A stretch of DNA of 16,970 bases from an uncultured Alistipes sp. (GTDB lineage Bacteria; Bacteroidota; Bacteroidia; Bacteroidales; Rikenellaceae). This document shows, one piece after another, positions 7,838-14,404 of the stretch; the first letter of the stretch is position 1, and each line of letters begins with the position of its first letter. Under the pieces are notes generated by a model. The model was given only the letters and a program-made list of their open reading frames with translations, had not been told where the DNA came from and made no database searches. A program made the translations under genes and the position numbers. The DNA lies in the NCBI GenBank assembly GCA_937880705.1, contig CALGRZ010000092.1, forward strand, positions 1 to 16,970. Direction: 5' to 3'.

Positions 7838-8414
7838 GAAGCAGAGCTGGAAGCCGGGGACACTGATCTATCCCCTGCCTGCGGTGCTGGTGTCGTGTGG
7901 CAACACGCCCGAGGAGTATAACCTGCTCACGGTGGCGTGGACAGGCACCATCTGCACCAACCCTCCGATGTGCTACATCTCGGTGCGCAAGGAGCGACAC
8001 AGCTACGACATCATACGTCGCAGTGGCGAGTTTGCCATCAACATCACCACCGAGGAGCTGGCACGCGCCACGGACTGGTGCGGTGTGAGGTCGGGGCGCA
8101 ACGAAGATAAGTGGACAAAGATGGGGCTTACACCCCTGCTCACGCCACATATCAAGGCACCTATCGTGGGTGAGTCACCCCTCTCGATATGCTGTCGCGT
8201 AAAGCAGGTCATGGAGCTTGGCTCGCACGACATGTTCATCGCCGAGGTTGTGGGCGTGGAGGCCGACGAACGATACATAGACCCTGCAACGGGTCGCTTC
8301 TCGCTGGAGAAGGCCTCACCGATAGTCTACTCGCACGGCGAGTACTACACCCTGGGTAGGCTCATAGGCCACTTCGGCTGGAGCGTAAAGAAGAAAAATA
8401 GTAAAAAGAGATAG
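7824..8414 (+). CDS. Flavin reductase-like protein (FMN-binding split barrel)
   Basis: This 196-residue protein resembles the flavin reductase-like family (PF01613), which bind FMN and often reduce flavins with NAD(P)H. The start MTEFKKQSWKPGTLIYPLPA leads to PLPAVLVSCGNTPEEYNLLT and WTGTICTNPPMCYISVRKE, the usual FMN-binding wording. GSHDMFIAEVVGVEAD at about 133-148 is the other family landmark. A lysine-rich tail ends the protein. I chose the ATG at 7824, which overlaps rnhA by 14 bases; the open frame further upstream lies wholly within rnhA and has no family match. The stop is one base before the next ATG. The physiological substrate is unknown. Confidence 0.85.
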   Translation: MTEFKKQSWKPGTLIYPLPAVLVSCGNTPEEYNLLTVAWTGTICTNPPMCYISVRKERHSYDIIRRSGEFAINITTEELARATDWCGVRSGRNEDKWTKMGLTPLLTPHIKAPIVGESPLSICCRVKQVMELGSHDMFIAEVVGVEADERYIDPATGRFSLEKASPIVYSHGEYYTLGRLIGHFGWSVKKKNSKKR

Positions 8415-8415
8415 T

Positions 8416-8991
8416 ATGACCGAGCAACAACACGAGCTTTTAGCGCGCTTCGAGGAGTCGTTGCGCAAGATGCTCATCGACCGCCTGACCGAGCTTAAGT
8501 GGCTCGAGGGTCAGCTGCTGGAGGTCGCGGAGCTGAACGATAAGTGGCATACATCGGCACCCTCGTACATGGCTGATGCCGTGCCCGAGATTGCCCGCTA
8601 CCCGCTTGTAGCCATCGCCTGGGCGATGTACGAGGGCATGGGTGCTGCGGTGCTGTGGGATAAGGAGTGGAAGCGGTATGCCGAGGTGGAGGATCTGCAC
8701 AAGCTCCTCACCGAGCCACGCGGCTTCGACCTTATGGACGAGTATATCACCGAGGTGCTGCTGTGCCACCCCTTGGGCTCTGCCGAGGCCGAGAAGGTTG
8801 AGGATATGGTGCGCACCATGGCCGAGACAGCACAGATGCTCATCCGCAAAGAGGCTGTTGAGGCACAGAGCGTTATGGCATTCCACATATTCGCCCGCAC
8901 GACGAAGGTGATGTTCGAGGCCGGCGTTGCCGTGCAGCTCAAACGCATGGGCTACAACTATGTCAAGGTTAATGCCGAGGTGGTGAGCTAA
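8416..8991 (+). CDS. Unrecognised helical cytoplasmic protein
   Basis: I do not recognise this 191-residue protein. It has no signal peptide or membrane segment. It is rich in Glu, Ala, Leu and Met and should be almost entirely alpha-helical. An amphipathic start (EQQHELLARFEESLRKMLIDR) is followed by a WHTSAPSYMADAVPEIARYP turn-rich stretch, then WAMYEGMGAAVLWDKEW and two long helices. Aromatic residues sit in the middle third (W83, W87). Its ATG lies one base after the flavin-reductase stop, so the two are almost certainly translated together. It is the last gene of the valS group and ends just before a strong terminator. Base composition matches its neighbours, so it looks native. Confidence 0.75.
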   Translation: MTEQQHELLARFEESLRKMLIDRLTELKWLEGQLLEVAELNDKWHTSAPSYMADAVPEIARYPLVAIAWAMYEGMGAAVLWDKEWKRYAEVEDLHKLLTEPRGFDLMDEYITEVLLCHPLGSAEAEKVEDMVRTMAETAQMLIRKEAVEAQSVMAFHIFARTTKVMFEAGVAVQLKRMGYNYVKVNAEVVS

Positions 8992-9008
8992 TCGACCTAC
9001 AACAAGAT

Positions 9009-9039
9009 AAAAAAAGAGGCGCACGCGCCTCTTTTTTTT
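9009..9039. terminator. Bidirectional intrinsic terminator between the valS operon and thiL
   Basis: GAGGCGC (9016-9022) pairs with GCGCCTC (9025-9031), flanked by a run of A on the left and a run of T on the right. It therefore works as a terminator in both directions for two convergent transcripts. The thiL stop codon (9038-9040) lies at the edge of the T-run. Confidence 0.9.
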
Positions 9040-10066
9040 ATCTGTCGAATGCCGTAGCCTTAAGTGCTATGCCCTCGCCGTCGGGTGTTACGAGCACCAC
9101 ACCCGCATCCTCGCGGGTTATATGGCCGATGACATCGACCAAGCCGAGGCGCATAACCCTCTCCAGCATCTCCAGAGGCACGGTGAACAACAACTCGTGA
9201 TCCTCACCGCCATTGAGTGCTGCAACCACAGGGTCGATGTGCATCTCCTCGGCGAGCTTCGAGGTCTGCTGCGCAATGGGTATGCGCTCCAGATAGATGC
9301 GCGCGCCACACTGCGATGCGCGGCACAGCTGTCTGAGGTCGCTGGCCAAGCCATCCGACATGTCGATCATCGCCGTGGGACGAATGCCCTCCTCGCGCAG
9401 TGCATCGAGCACGTTGACCCTCGCACGGGGCTTCAGATAACGCTCTAACAGGTACTCATAGCCCTCGAACTGCGGCTCGGGGTTGTCTACACCCTTCAAC
9501 ACACGCTTCTCGCGCTCCAACAGATGCAGGCCCATGTAGGCGGCACCGAGGTTCGAGGTGATACATATTAAATCGTGCTCGCGTGCGCCCGCACGATAGA
9601 CCACCTCGTCACGCTTCACGCGACCCACCGTCGAGATGTTGATCACCAGGCCGTTCATCGAGGCTGTGGTGTCGCCACCGACAACATCCACACCCAGCTC
9701 CTTGGCCGCCTGCTCGACACCCTCGTAGAGCTCATCAAGAGCCTCGACCGATATCTTTGCCGAGACACCCAGCGAGATGAGCAGCTGCTCGGGGCGTCCG
9801 TTCATAGCCAAGATATCGTTCACGCCACGCACCACACACTTATATCCGAGGTGCTTCAGCGGGAAGTAACTCAAGTCGAAGTCTATGCCCTCGGTGAGCA
9901 TATCGGTCGAGAGCAGCAGCAGCTCTTGGCCAAGATCCACAACGGCACAATCGTCGCCGGCACCCATCAGTGTCGATTCATTACGTTTTGCAAGGCGCGC
10001 AGTGAGGCGGTCAATCAGGCCAAACTCTCCGAGCGCAGCTATCTCGGTACTCTTCTTTGCAGTCAT
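9038..10066 (-). CDS. thiL: Thiamine-monophosphate kinase
   Basis: This 342-residue enzyme phosphorylates thiamine phosphate to the active cofactor thiamine diphosphate with ATP. The family landmarks appear in order: GEFGLIDRL at 13-21, the metal-binding GAGDDCAVVD at 35-44, STDMLTEGIDFDL at 53-65, KCVVRGVNDILAMNGRP at 76-92, GGDTTAS at 130-136, MIDMSDGLASDL at 233-244 and GGEDHELLF at 286-294. Length is typical. The ATG at 10066 gives a short lysine-containing lead before the conserved block. It is a single-gene unit: a promoter lies at 10090-10120 and the shared terminator at its end. It is divergent from adk. Confidence 0.96.
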   Translation of the reverse strand: MTAKKSTEIAALGEFGLIDRLTARLAKRNESTLMGAGDDCAVVDLGQELLLLSTDMLTEGIDFDLSYFPLKHLGYKCVVRGVNDILAMNGRPEQLLISLGVSAKISVEALDELYEGVEQAAKELGVDVVGGDTTASMNGLVINISTVGRVKRDEVVYRAGAREHDLICITSNLGAAYMGLHLLEREKRVLKGVDNPEPQFEGYEYLLERYLKPRARVNVLDALREEGIRPTAMIDMSDGLASDLRQLCRASQCGARIYLERIPIAQQTSKLAEEMHIDPVVAALNGGEDHELLFTVPLEMLERVMRLGLVDVIGHITREDAGVVLVTPDGEGIALKATAFDR

Positions 10067-10089
10067 ACGGCTAATAAATAAATTTTTTG

Positions 10090-10120
10090 CAAAATTACCT
10101 TTTTCATTGGAAAGTTACAA
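10090..10120 (-). promoter_or_regulatory. Bacteroidetes-type promoter for thiL
   Basis: On the minus strand, TAATTTTG (plus 10090-10097) matches TAnnTTTG and a TTG -33 element lies at plus 10118-10120 with exactly 20 bases between. The -7 element is 24 bases upstream of the thiL ATG, giving a very short leader. Its -33 region lies inside the opposing adk promoter. Confidence 0.7.
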
Positions 10121-10137
10121 AAAAAAGTATAACTTTG
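10107..10137 (+). promoter_or_regulatory. Bacteroidetes-type promoter for adk
   Basis: TTG at 10107-10109 and TAACTTTG at 10130-10137 are separated by exactly 20 bases and match the Bacteroidetes -33 and -7 elements. The implied transcription start is near 10143, leaving a leader of about 70 bases before the adk ATG at 10216. Confidence 0.75.
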
Positions 10138-10155
10138 CTTGAAATTTTTTTGTTG

Positions 10156-10184
10156 GTTGTCACCGCCCCCATGGTGAGTGCAAC
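10156..10184 (+). promoter_or_regulatory. Possible hairpin in the adk leader
   Basis: GTTG TCACC (10156-10164) can pair with GGTGA (10173-10177) and, after a three-base bulge, CAAC (10181-10184), with a C-rich loop. It starts about 13 bases into the predicted leader and stands out in an otherwise AT-rich stretch. No known riboswitch is recognised. Confidence 0.3.
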
Positions 10185-10215
10185 TTAAAAGAACCAAACT
10201 TACATTAAAGGGACT

Positions 10216-10791
10216 ATGCTTAACATAATACTATTTGGTGCTCCTGGCTGTGGCAAGGGTACACAGGCAAAGCGTTTGGCCGAGAAGTACGATCTCTACC
10301 ACATCTCAACAGGTGAGGTGATACGCTCGGAGATTGCCCGTCAGAGCGAACTTGGCAAGAGTATGGAGGGTTACATCTCGCGTGGCGAGCTTGCACCCGA
10401 CGCTATCGTTGTAGAGATGGTACGCGAGTATATGCGCACCCACGGCGACAAGGGTTGCATCTTCGATGGCTTCCCCCGCACCACCGCACAGGCCGAGGTC
10501 TTCGACACCATGCTTCAGGACATAGACTCGAGAGTGGATGTCATGATCTACATGGATGTACCCGAGGAGGAGCTCGTCAAGCGCATCCTTCTGCGTGGCA
10601 AGGACTCGGGACGTAAGGATGATGCCTCGGAGGATATTATCCGCAACCGCATAGATATCTACCGCCAGCAGACTGCCGTCGTGGCCGACTACTACGCTGC
10701 CCAAGGCAAGTACGCGCATGTCGACGGTTTGGGAACATTCGACGAGGTCTTTGACCGTCTGTGCGAGGTGATTGACTCGCATCACAAATAG
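10216..10791 (+). CDS. adk: Adenylate kinase
   Basis: This 191-residue enzyme interconverts ATP plus AMP with two ADP. The P-loop is GAPGCGKGT at 8-16. The AMP-binding segment YHISTGEVIRSEI follows at 28-40, then GELAPD, and IFDGFPRTTAQAE at 82-94. The lid is the short type (LLRGKDSGRKDDASED, about 125-140) with no zinc-binding cysteines. Length fits short-lid bacterial enzymes of this phylum. The start at MLNIILFGAPG is the only reasonable one. It has its own promoter at 10107-10137 and a hairpin after the stop that may end most transcripts. Confidence 0.97.
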   Translation: MLNIILFGAPGCGKGTQAKRLAEKYDLYHISTGEVIRSEIARQSELGKSMEGYISRGELAPDAIVVEMVREYMRTHGDKGCIFDGFPRTTAQAEVFDTMLQDIDSRVDVMIYMDVPEEELVKRILLRGKDSGRKDDASEDIIRNRIDIYRQQTAVVADYYAAQGKYAHVDGLGTFDEVFDRLCEVIDSHHK

Positions 10792-10808
10792 AGCTCTTTA
10801 GAAAGAAT

Positions 10809-10844
10809 TAAACGGACAAGGTTGCAATAAACCGAGTCCGTTTA
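10809..10844 (+). terminator. Hairpin between adk and the TPM gene, probable weak terminator
   Basis: TAAACGGAC (10809-10817) pairs with GTCCGTTTA (10836-10844). Inside, GGTT (10820-10823) pairs with AACC (10830-10833) around a six-base loop, giving a long stem with a small internal loop. It sits 18 bases after adk and ends 14 bases before the TPM gene start. The tail (TCGTTT) is only partly T-rich. It could terminate adk transcripts or act as a leader structure for the next gene. Confidence 0.5.
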
Positions 10845-10858
10845 TCGTTTATACCGTA

Positions 10859-11761
10859 ATGAAACGAGTAACTATACTGCTGCTATTTGCACTTGGCCTC
10901 GCAACAACCGTTCTGGCCGAGGGCTACAGCCCTACGCAGATAGCTAATGTGCAGACCCACGACTACCGACACTACACCGCCAACCCCGACGGTATTCTAT
11001 CCGCGGAGGCTGTGGCCACCATCGACTCGATCTGCCTCTCGCTCAAGGAGCGCGGTCTGGCGGAGGTTGCCGTGGTTGCCGTGCGCAAGATAGACAGCGA
11101 CGACATCTTTGAGTGGGGCGTTGAGCTCTTCGAGCAGTGGGGCGTGGGTGATGACTCACTCGACAACGGCCTTGGCGTACTGCTCGTAGAGGATATGCAC
11201 GAGATACGCTTCTTCACGGGCTACGGACTGGAGGGTGTGCTGCCCGATGCGCTCTGCGTACGTCTGCAACAGCACTACATGCTGCCCTGGTTCCGCGAGG
11301 GTAACTACTCGCAGGGCATGGTCGAGGGCCTCAAAGCCGTAGATGAGCTGCTCACCAATGGCGAGCTACCCATAGCCCAGCAGGATGAGAGCGAGGAGAT
11401 GCTCCTGGCCCTCATCATCGTGGCTATAATGGTGCTACTGCCCATGGCCATCATCCTCATCGCCGACCGCAGCCAGCGACGCTGTCCGTCGTGTGGCAAG
11501 GTGGCACTACGCGTGGTCGACAGCACCATCATCAGCCGCACGGCCTTCAAGACGGTTACCCGTCAACGCCTCGTCTGCAGCAACTGCGGAGCCGAGCACA
11601 CACGCACCACCAAGCGCGACAACGGCCTGCGTGGTGGCGGTGGCGGCCCCATCATCTTTGGTGGTGGCGGAGGCTTCGGAGGCGGCTTCGGCGGAGGCGG
11701 CTTTGGCGGAGGCTTCGGAGGCGGCTCGTTTGGTGGCGGTGGCGGCGGCTCACGCTGGTAG
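10859..11761 (+). CDS. TPM-domain membrane protein with zinc ribbon and glycine-rich tail
   Basis: This 300-residue exported membrane protein has a TPM domain (YgcG/Psb32 family). An N-terminal signal peptide is visible, MKRVTILLLFALGLATTVLA, probably cleaved after A20. The TPM domain spans about 36-170 with family landmarks DGILSAEAVATID, LFEQWGVGDDSLDNGLGVLL and IRFFTGYGLEGVLPD. One membrane segment lies at about 181-202. A probable cytoplasmic zinc ribbon follows, with cysteine pairs C209/C212 (RRCPSCGK) and C240/C243 (CSNCGA). The protein ends in a long Gly/Phe run at 259-297 and SRW. LemA follows 42 bases downstream, a pairing seen in many bacteria. TPM domains have been linked to phosphatase and photosystem-repair activity elsewhere; the role here is unknown, probably at the envelope. 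Confidence 0.88.
   Translation: MKRVTILLLFALGLATTVLAEGYSPTQIANVQTHDYRHYTANPDGILSAEAVATIDSICLSLKERGLAEVAVVAVRKIDSDDIFEWGVELFEQWGVGDDSLDNGLGVLLVEDMHEIRFFTGYGLEGVLPDALCVRLQQHYMLPWFREGNYSQGMVEGLKAVDELLTNGELPIAQQDESEEMLLALIIVAIMVLLPMAIILIADRSQRRCPSCGKVALRVVDSTIISRTAFKTVTRQRLVCSNCGAEHTRTTKRDNGLRGGGGGPIIFGGGGGFGGGFGGGGFGGGFGGGSFGGGGGGSRW
11633..11749 (+). repeat. Glycine-codon repeat coding the TPM protein tail
   Basis: This stretch is built from GGC, GGA and GGT codons interrupted by TTC/TTT, in units such as GGAGGCGGCTTC, giving repeated GGGFGGGF. It encodes the flexible C-terminal tail. Imperfect repeats of this kind can change length by slippage, so length may vary among strains. Confidence 0.7.
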
Positions 11762-11803
11762 CACCGCACAAAAGATGTATCAACTATCTAACACATAACA
11801 ACT

Positions 11804-12385
11804 ATGAAAAAGAGTACAATCATCATTCTGGCCGTCGTTGCCGTGGTCGTAGTTTGGGCCATTGGCGGCTACAACGGCCTTGTATCGAGCGAGGAGCGCG
11901 TATCGGAGTCGTGGGCAAATGTCGAGACCGCCTACCAGCGTCGTGCCGACCTCATTCCCAACCTTGTAAATACGGTCAAGGGCTACGCCTCACACGAGCA
12001 GGCTACACTGCAGGCCGTGACCGATGCCCGCACCCGCGCAACATCGATCAACATCGACCCCGCCACAGCAACACAGCAGGAGGTTGAGGAGTGGATGGCA
12101 GCACAGCAGGAGGTAGGCTCGGCACTGGGTCGCCTGATTGCCATCTCGGAGTCATACCCCGACCTGAAGGCCAACCAGAACTTCCTGGAGCTTCAGGCAC
12201 AGCTCGAGGGCACCGAGAACCGCATATCGACGGAGCGTAAGCGTTACAACGAGGTTGTCAAGGAGTACAACGTCAAGACGCGCCGCTTCCCCAACAACCT
12301 CATAGCCTCAATCTTCGGCTTCGACCAGAAGTCTATGTTCGAGGCTGCAGAGGGCAGCGACGTTGCCCCCGTGGTTGAGTTCTAA
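11804..12385 (+). CDS. lemA: LemA family protein
   Basis: This 193-residue protein belongs to the LemA family, membrane-anchored four-helix proteins of uncertain function. One N-terminal membrane anchor (about 5-22, TIIILAVVAVVVVWAIGGYN) is followed by the LemA signature ESWANVETAYQRRADLIPNL and VNTVKGYASHEQ at about 35-66. LGRLIAISESYPDLKANQNF and ENRISTERKRYNEVVKEYN, both characteristic, come later. The tail has KTRRFPNNLIASIFGF, also typical. Length is normal. It follows the TPM gene on the same strand, so the two probably act together at the inner membrane. A strong terminator follows 30 bases later. Confidence 0.95.
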   Translation: MKKSTIIILAVVAVVVVWAIGGYNGLVSSEERVSESWANVETAYQRRADLIPNLVNTVKGYASHEQATLQAVTDARTRATSINIDPATATQQEVEEWMAAQQEVGSALGRLIAISESYPDLKANQNFLELQAQLEGTENRISTERKRYNEVVKEYNVKTRRFPNNLIASIFGFDQKSMFEAAEGSDVAPVVEF

Positions 12386-12415
12386 CATCGAAGCCTTTAA
12401 CAGCGCAGAGCTATC

Positions 12416-12455
12416 GGGTGGCTATCCCTAAAAAAATGGGGGTAGCCACCCTTTT
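12416..12455 (+). terminator. Intrinsic terminator after lemA
   Basis: GGGTGGCTATCCC (12416-12428) pairs with GGGGTAGCCACCC (12439-12451) with one G-U pair, around an A-rich loop, followed by TTTT. This is a strong rho-independent terminator ending the TPM-lemA transcript. Confidence 0.88.
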
Positions 12456-12468
12456 ATTATCATATAAG

Positions 12469-12501
12469 GTGATGAAAACTGAACTCTTTTTCGCACCTTT
12501 G
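12469..12501 (+). repeat. Promoter-like repeat, upstream copy
   Basis: This 33-base block matches the block at 12556-12588 at 29 positions. Both contain GTGATGAAAACT and TTCTTTTTC-like tracts and end in CCTTTG. Here the -7-like box reads CACCTTTG, missing the first T of TAnnTTTG, so it may be a decayed promoter copy. Confidence 0.6.
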
Positions 12502-12555
12502 GCATCTTACGATGCTTCCTCAAGCAGGCTACTCCTACAATAAATATCGCATCAA

Positions 12556-12588
12556 GTGATGAAAACTAAATTCTTTTTCTTACCTTTG
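12556..12588 (+). promoter_or_regulatory. Promoter-like repeat, downstream copy, probable promoter of the GH73 gene
   Basis: The block ends in TACCTTTG (12581-12588), a perfect Bacteroidetes -7 element. The -33 position holds GAT rather than TTG. The implied start near 12595 leaves a leader of only about 10-20 bases before the GH73 ATG. It is the second copy of the block at 12469-12501, 87 bases upstream. Confidence 0.6.
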
Positions 12589-12611
12589 TGTTATTATATA
12601 CCTTAATGACA

Positions 12612-13664
12612 ATGAAGCGTACCGCAACAATAGTTTTGATACTTCTGGCCACGGTCACACTCCTGCAGAGTACGACGGCACAGGAGCGCATCACACGCGA
12701 GGAGTATATCGCCCGATGGCGACACATCGCAATCGAGCACATGGACGTCTACGGCATACCTGCCAGCATCACCCTGGCACAGGGTCTGCTCGAGTCGGGC
12801 TCGGGCAACAGCACCCTGGCATTGAAGAGCAACAACCACTTTGGCATCAAGTGCAAGAGTTCGTGGACGGGCGAGCGTGTCTACCACGATGATGATGCCA
12901 AGGGGGAGTGTTTCCGCGCCTACGCAACGGTGGAGGAGTCTTACGAGGATCATGCCGAGTTTCTGAACAGCAACCAACGCTACGACGCGCTCTTCGCCTA
13001 CGATGCCGACGACTACAAGAGCTGGGCTCACGGCCTGAAAAAGGCCGGCTACGCCACAGCACCCGACTACGCCGAGCGACTGATAAAGATCATCGAGGAT
13101 GAGCACCTCTACCTCCTCGATAGGAAGGATGGTGCGGCACTATATGACAGGTATATGGCCGAGAAGTTGGGTCTTGACACGCCTATCGCGGCCCCCACGA
13201 CAGCTACGCCGGAGACGACACCTAATAAGGAGCAGGAGCAGACCGCCACACGCGACATCACCACGGCCTATGCCGACGGAGGCATCGACCCCAACAACTT
13301 CCGCGTCACGATGAATGCCCACCACGGCTACAATGTCTACCTGACCAACGGTGCTCACTACATCATCGCACGCGAGGGTGACAGCTACGACAGCCTGGGC
13401 AAGCTCTTCGAGGTGGCAGCCTCGTCGCTGCGTCGCTTCAACGACGTGGGACAGGCGGCACAGCTATCGGCCGGCGATGTGGTATACATCGAGCGCAAGT
13501 CGGCACGCTGGAAGGGTGGGAATACGCTCCACACGGTAAAGGCCGGCGAGACACTGCACCTTATATCGCAGATATATGGCGTACGCATCGACCACCTCTC
13601 GAAGCTTAACCGCGCCCGTCCGTCTGATCCGCTGGTCGAGGGACAGACCCTGAAACTACGATAG
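12612..13664 (+). CDS. Exported N-acetylglucosaminidase (GH73) with two LysM-type domains
   Basis: This 350-residue exported enzyme probably cleaves peptidoglycan. The signal peptide is MKRTATIVLILLATVTLLQS up to about TTAQ (cleavage near 24). The glucosaminidase (GH73) domain spans about 33-172 with ASITLAQGLLESGSGNSTLA, where E61 is the likely catalytic glutamate, then NNHFGIKCKSSW and a second acidic region DDDAKGECFRAYATVEESY. A Thr/Pro/Glu-rich linker covers about 190-228. One LysM-like module lies at about 248-295 (HYIIAREGDSYDSLGKLF) and a clear LysM at 307-350 (HTVKAGETLHLISQIYGV). I chose the ATG at 12612, giving the KR signal start; ATG 12606 and GTG 12588 are in frame, but the latter overlaps the promoter. 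It starts a plus-strand group with the next two genes. Confidence 0.92.
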   Translation: MKRTATIVLILLATVTLLQSTTAQERITREEYIARWRHIAIEHMDVYGIPASITLAQGLLESGSGNSTLALKSNNHFGIKCKSSWTGERVYHDDDAKGECFRAYATVEESYEDHAEFLNSNQRYDALFAYDADDYKSWAHGLKKAGYATAPDYAERLIKIIEDEHLYLLDRKDGAALYDRYMAEKLGLDTPIAAPTTATPETTPNKEQEQTATRDITTAYADGGIDPNNFRVTMNAHHGYNVYLTNGAHYIIAREGDSYDSLGKLFEVAASSLRRFNDVGQAAQLSAGDVVYIERKSARWKGGNTLHTVKAGETLHLISQIYGVRIDHLSKLNRARPSDPLVEGQTLKLR

Positions 13665-13682
13665 TAAATCACAGAACGATAT

Positions 13683-14363
13683 ATGAGTACACTACGCACC
13701 AAAATTCTGGAGTCGATAGTTCGCAAGTCGACACTTAAGCAGCAGATCTTCGACAACACCTTCTCGACCTTCAACCTACTGAAGGAGACACTCTTCGAGA
13801 TGGCCTCGGAGATTGATGACGAGCTGGATGGTAAGCTCGACCGCCGAGTACGCATCGAGTACCGCGATCGCGGTAAGTTCGAGGCACAGTTGCAGGTGGC
13901 CAGCGACATCCTCCTCTTCCAAATGCACACCGACGTCTTCGAGTTCGACTCAAACCACATCATCTGGCAGAATAACTATGTACGCGACGACAAGGAGAAC
14001 TCGTACATAGGTGTTATCAACATCTACAACTTCCTCTCCGACTCGCTGAAGTACAACCGCAATGCCGACGAGGGCTACCTCATCGGCCGCATATTCATCA
14101 ACCGCGAGAAGTGCTTCTGGGTAGAGGGCAAGCGACAGACTCTTGTGCGCCCCATGGCCTTTGGCAGCCAGAAGATAGACCGCGAGGCTCTGGTAGCGAT
14201 CATCGAGACGGCGATCAACTACGCCCTGAACTTCGACCTGCTGATGCCACCCTACGAGGAGAATATCCGTGTTACGGTGGATCAGTTCAACTCGAAGCTC
14301 GACAACTCGAAGTTCACCACGGGTAAGCGTCTGAGCTACGACTTCTCGATGGACGACATCTAA
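13683..14363 (+). CDS. Unrecognised cytoplasmic protein
   Basis: I do not recognise this 226-residue protein. It has no signal peptide or membrane segment and is rich in charged residues, so it is probably cytoplasmic and soluble. An N-terminal helical region (1-50, including TLKQQIFDNTFSTFNLLKETL and an acidic MASEIDDELDGKL) is followed by a mixed beta-looking core with IEYRDRGKFEAQLQVASDILLF, DVFEFDSNHIIWQNNYV, and YLIGRIFINREKCFWVEGKR. The end is acidic (SMDDI). It starts 18 bases after the GH73 stop and ends 41 bases before the DPP IV gene, so it is likely cotranscribed with both. Codon use matches its neighbours. Similar proteins of unknown function seem likely in Bacteroidales, but that is from general impression only. 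Confidence 0.78.
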   Translation: MSTLRTKILESIVRKSTLKQQIFDNTFSTFNLLKETLFEMASEIDDELDGKLDRRVRIEYRDRGKFEAQLQVASDILLFQMHTDVFEFDSNHIIWQNNYVRDDKENSYIGVINIYNFLSDSLKYNRNADEGYLIGRIFINREKCFWVEGKRQTLVRPMAFGSQKIDREALVAIIETAINYALNFDLLMPPYEENIRVTVDQFNSKLDNSKFTTGKRLSYDFSMDDI

Positions 14364-14404
14364 ACCTCTACGACAACCGAAGAAATAACCGATAAACTAC
14401 ACCT

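Noticed and set aside
11563..11769. Proline-rich minus-strand frame
   Set aside because: The PPPKPPP pattern is just the complement of the glycine codons of the TPM protein tail.
12588..12611. GTG start at 12588 for the GH73 gene
   Set aside because: It overlaps the last base of the -7 element, so the codon would lie upstream of the transcription start, and it adds residues before a good signal peptide.
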